In this document: piece by piece, positions 11,913-12,756 of the stretch
Numbering within the stretch: the stretch's first letter is position 1
Layout: every line of letters begins with the position of its first letter
NCBI GenBank assembly: GCA_905215595.1
Contig: CAJMQZ010000057.1
Span: forward strand, 1 to 12,756
DNA from: an uncultured bacterium
Lineage (GTDB): Bacteria > Bacillota > Clostridia > Oscillospirales > Ruminococcaceae
Direction: 5' to 3'
Length of the DNA: 12,756 nt
Translations under genes and position numbers: made by a program
The notes under the pieces: model-generated
Databases searched by the model: none
Told to the model about the DNA's origin: nothing
Seen by the model: only the letters and a program-made list of their open reading frames with translations

Positions 11913-12756
11913 ATGAAATTCAGCGAAATGACCTATACCCGCCCGGACATCGATGCCCTGCTGGCACGGTGCAAGCAGCTGGCCACCAAGGCCGCCGATG
12001 CGCAGGACGGCGACGCCCTCATTCAGGTGTACTACGAGCAGAGCCGCGCCTTTGCGGACTACACCACCGCCTCCCAGCTGGCCAACATCCACTACACCTG
12101 CGACACCCGCGATGCCTACTGGAAGGCTGAGCAGGACTTTTTTGATGCCAACGGCCCCGCTGTGACCAACGCCAGCGTGGAGATCAGCCGGGCGTTTCTG
12201 GCAAACCCCTATGTGGATGCCCTTACCGAGCACTTCGGCACCACCTGTGTGGCCGGCATGAAGAACGCCGTGCTGGGCATGGACGACCGCACCGTGGAAT
12301 TGCAGCAGGAGTTCAACGCGCTGGTCAGCCAGTACCAGCAGATCTACGGCGGCGCACTGGTGAAACTGGACGGCAAGCAGCTGACCATCCCTCAGCTGGG
12401 TCCCTACAAGGAGGATCTGGACCCCGCCGTGCGCCGCGCCGCCTACGAAGCCGAGGCCGGCTACTTTGACGCCCACCGGGACGAGCTGGACACACTGTAC
12501 ACCAAGATCGTCAAAAACCTGAATCAGCAGGCCAAGGTGCTGGGCTATAAGGATTACAGCGAACTTTCCTATGTGCGCATGAACCGTATCGGCTACGGAC
12601 AGGCCGAAATTCAGGCCTTCCGGGATCAGGTGGCAAGGGACGTTGTGCCCGAGCTGCAAAAAGTGATGGCCATGCGCGCCAAGCGCACCGGCATCACCCA
12701 CCCCACCTTTACCGACCTGCCCATCATCTTCAAGGACGGCAACCCCAAGCCCATCC
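11913..12756 (+). CDS. M3-family oligoendopeptidase (PepF-like), N-terminal part
   Basis: The open frame runs to the right edge with 281 codons visible. It begins MKFSEMTYTRPDIDALLAR, the start typical of Clostridial M3-family oligoendopeptidases, and continues with a mostly helical region (AVTNASVEISRAFLANPY, LQQEFNALVSQYQQIYGGALVKLDGKQLTIPQLGPYKEDLDPAVRRAAYEAEAGYF, VKNLNQQAKVLGYKDYSELSYVRMNRIGYG) found in front of the catalytic half. These cytoplasmic zinc enzymes cleave short peptides. The zinc-binding HExxH motif would lie beyond the window, so catalytic integrity cannot be judged. AAGGAAA (11899-11905) precedes the ATG. The roughly 560-residue family length implies about half is missing. 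It is divergent from folT; no functional link is evident. Confidence 0.9.
   Translation, partial: MKFSEMTYTRPDIDALLARCKQLATKAADAQDGDALIQVYYEQSRAFADYTTASQLANIHYTCDTRDAYWKAEQDFFDANGPAVTNASVEISRAFLANPYVDALTEHFGTTCVAGMKNAVLGMDDRTVELQQEFNALVSQYQQIYGGALVKLDGKQLTIPQLGPYKEDLDPAVRRAAYEAEAGYFDAHRDELDTLYTKIVKNLNQQAKVLGYKDYSELSYVRMNRIGYGQAEIQAFRDQVARDVVPELQKVMAMRAKRTGITHPTFTDLPIIFKDGNPKPI

Noticed and set aside
11465..11914. A 150-residue N-terminal extension of FolT in the same open frame
   Set aside because: The stretch contains the promoter, THF riboswitch and terminator, its translation is Cys/Arg-rich without domain character, and AAGGAGG directly precedes the ATG at 11464.
11784..12701. A 305-codon open frame opposite the M3 peptidase
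   Set aside because: The opposite strand carries an M3 peptidase start with a ribosome binding site and family motifs; the antisense translation is Gly/Val/His-rich and featureless.

Overview
The window looks like chromosomal DNA of a high-GC Clostridia gut anaerobe, most likely Faecalibacterium or a close Oscillospiraceae relative. This is an inference from codon usage, Gram-positive style ribosome binding sites (GGAGG), a UgpC/MsmK-type ATPase, a THF-riboswitch-controlled folT, and a GC-rich palindromic intergenic repeat of a kind I associate with such genomes. No prophage, transposase, rRNA, tRNA or CRISPR array is visible. Genes are densely packed in short transcription units, several with recognisable sigma-A promoters (-35, 17-bp spacer, -10).

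Layout. (1) 1-130 (-): 5' end of a sugar ABC transporter ATPase, divergent from (2) an AraC-family regulator (255-1100, +, TTG start). The regulator converges on (3) a MATE efflux transporter (1097-2398, -); their stop codons overlap. (4) Divergent from MATE is a PfkB fructokinase-like gene (2585-3571, +), with a perfect inverted repeat at its predicted transcription start, followed by (5) a PAP2 membrane phosphatase (3664-4200, +). A 16-bp-stem terminator separates these from (6) a minus-strand operon, in transcription order: a TRAM-less RlmD-type 23S rRNA methyltransferase (7234-6065), a membrane diguanylate cyclase lacking the inhibitory I-site (6058-4943), and an unrecognised 171-residue protein (4886-4371). 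(7) Divergent from that operon are a ROK-family kinase lacking the usual zinc motif (7415-8335, +), then a DUF4430 lipoprotein (8411-8872, +) with its own promoter and a membrane protein resembling an ECF S component (8880-9386, +). A strong bidirectional terminator follows. (8) The minus-strand folate block is promoter, THF riboswitch, intrinsic terminator, folT (11464-10952), palindromic repeat element, folC (10713-9439). (9) The window ends inside an M3-family oligoendopeptidase (11913 onward, +).

How the parts work together. The clearest system is folate salvage. FolT is the substrate-binding membrane component of an ECF transporter that imports folates, FolC adds the polyglutamate tail that retains them, and the leader senses tetrahydrofolate. 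The second pairing is the DUF4430 lipoprotein with the ECF-S-like protein. DUF4430 is related to the C-terminal domain of animal transcobalamin and intrinsic factor, so a surface-bound cofactor-capture function is plausible but unproven. The third is an rRNA methyltransferase, a c-di-GMP synthase and an unknown protein sharing one transcript. I found no entirely new molecular machine; the best leads are the DUF4430/ECF-S pair, the c-di-GMP operon with its unknown last gene, and the layered folate leader.
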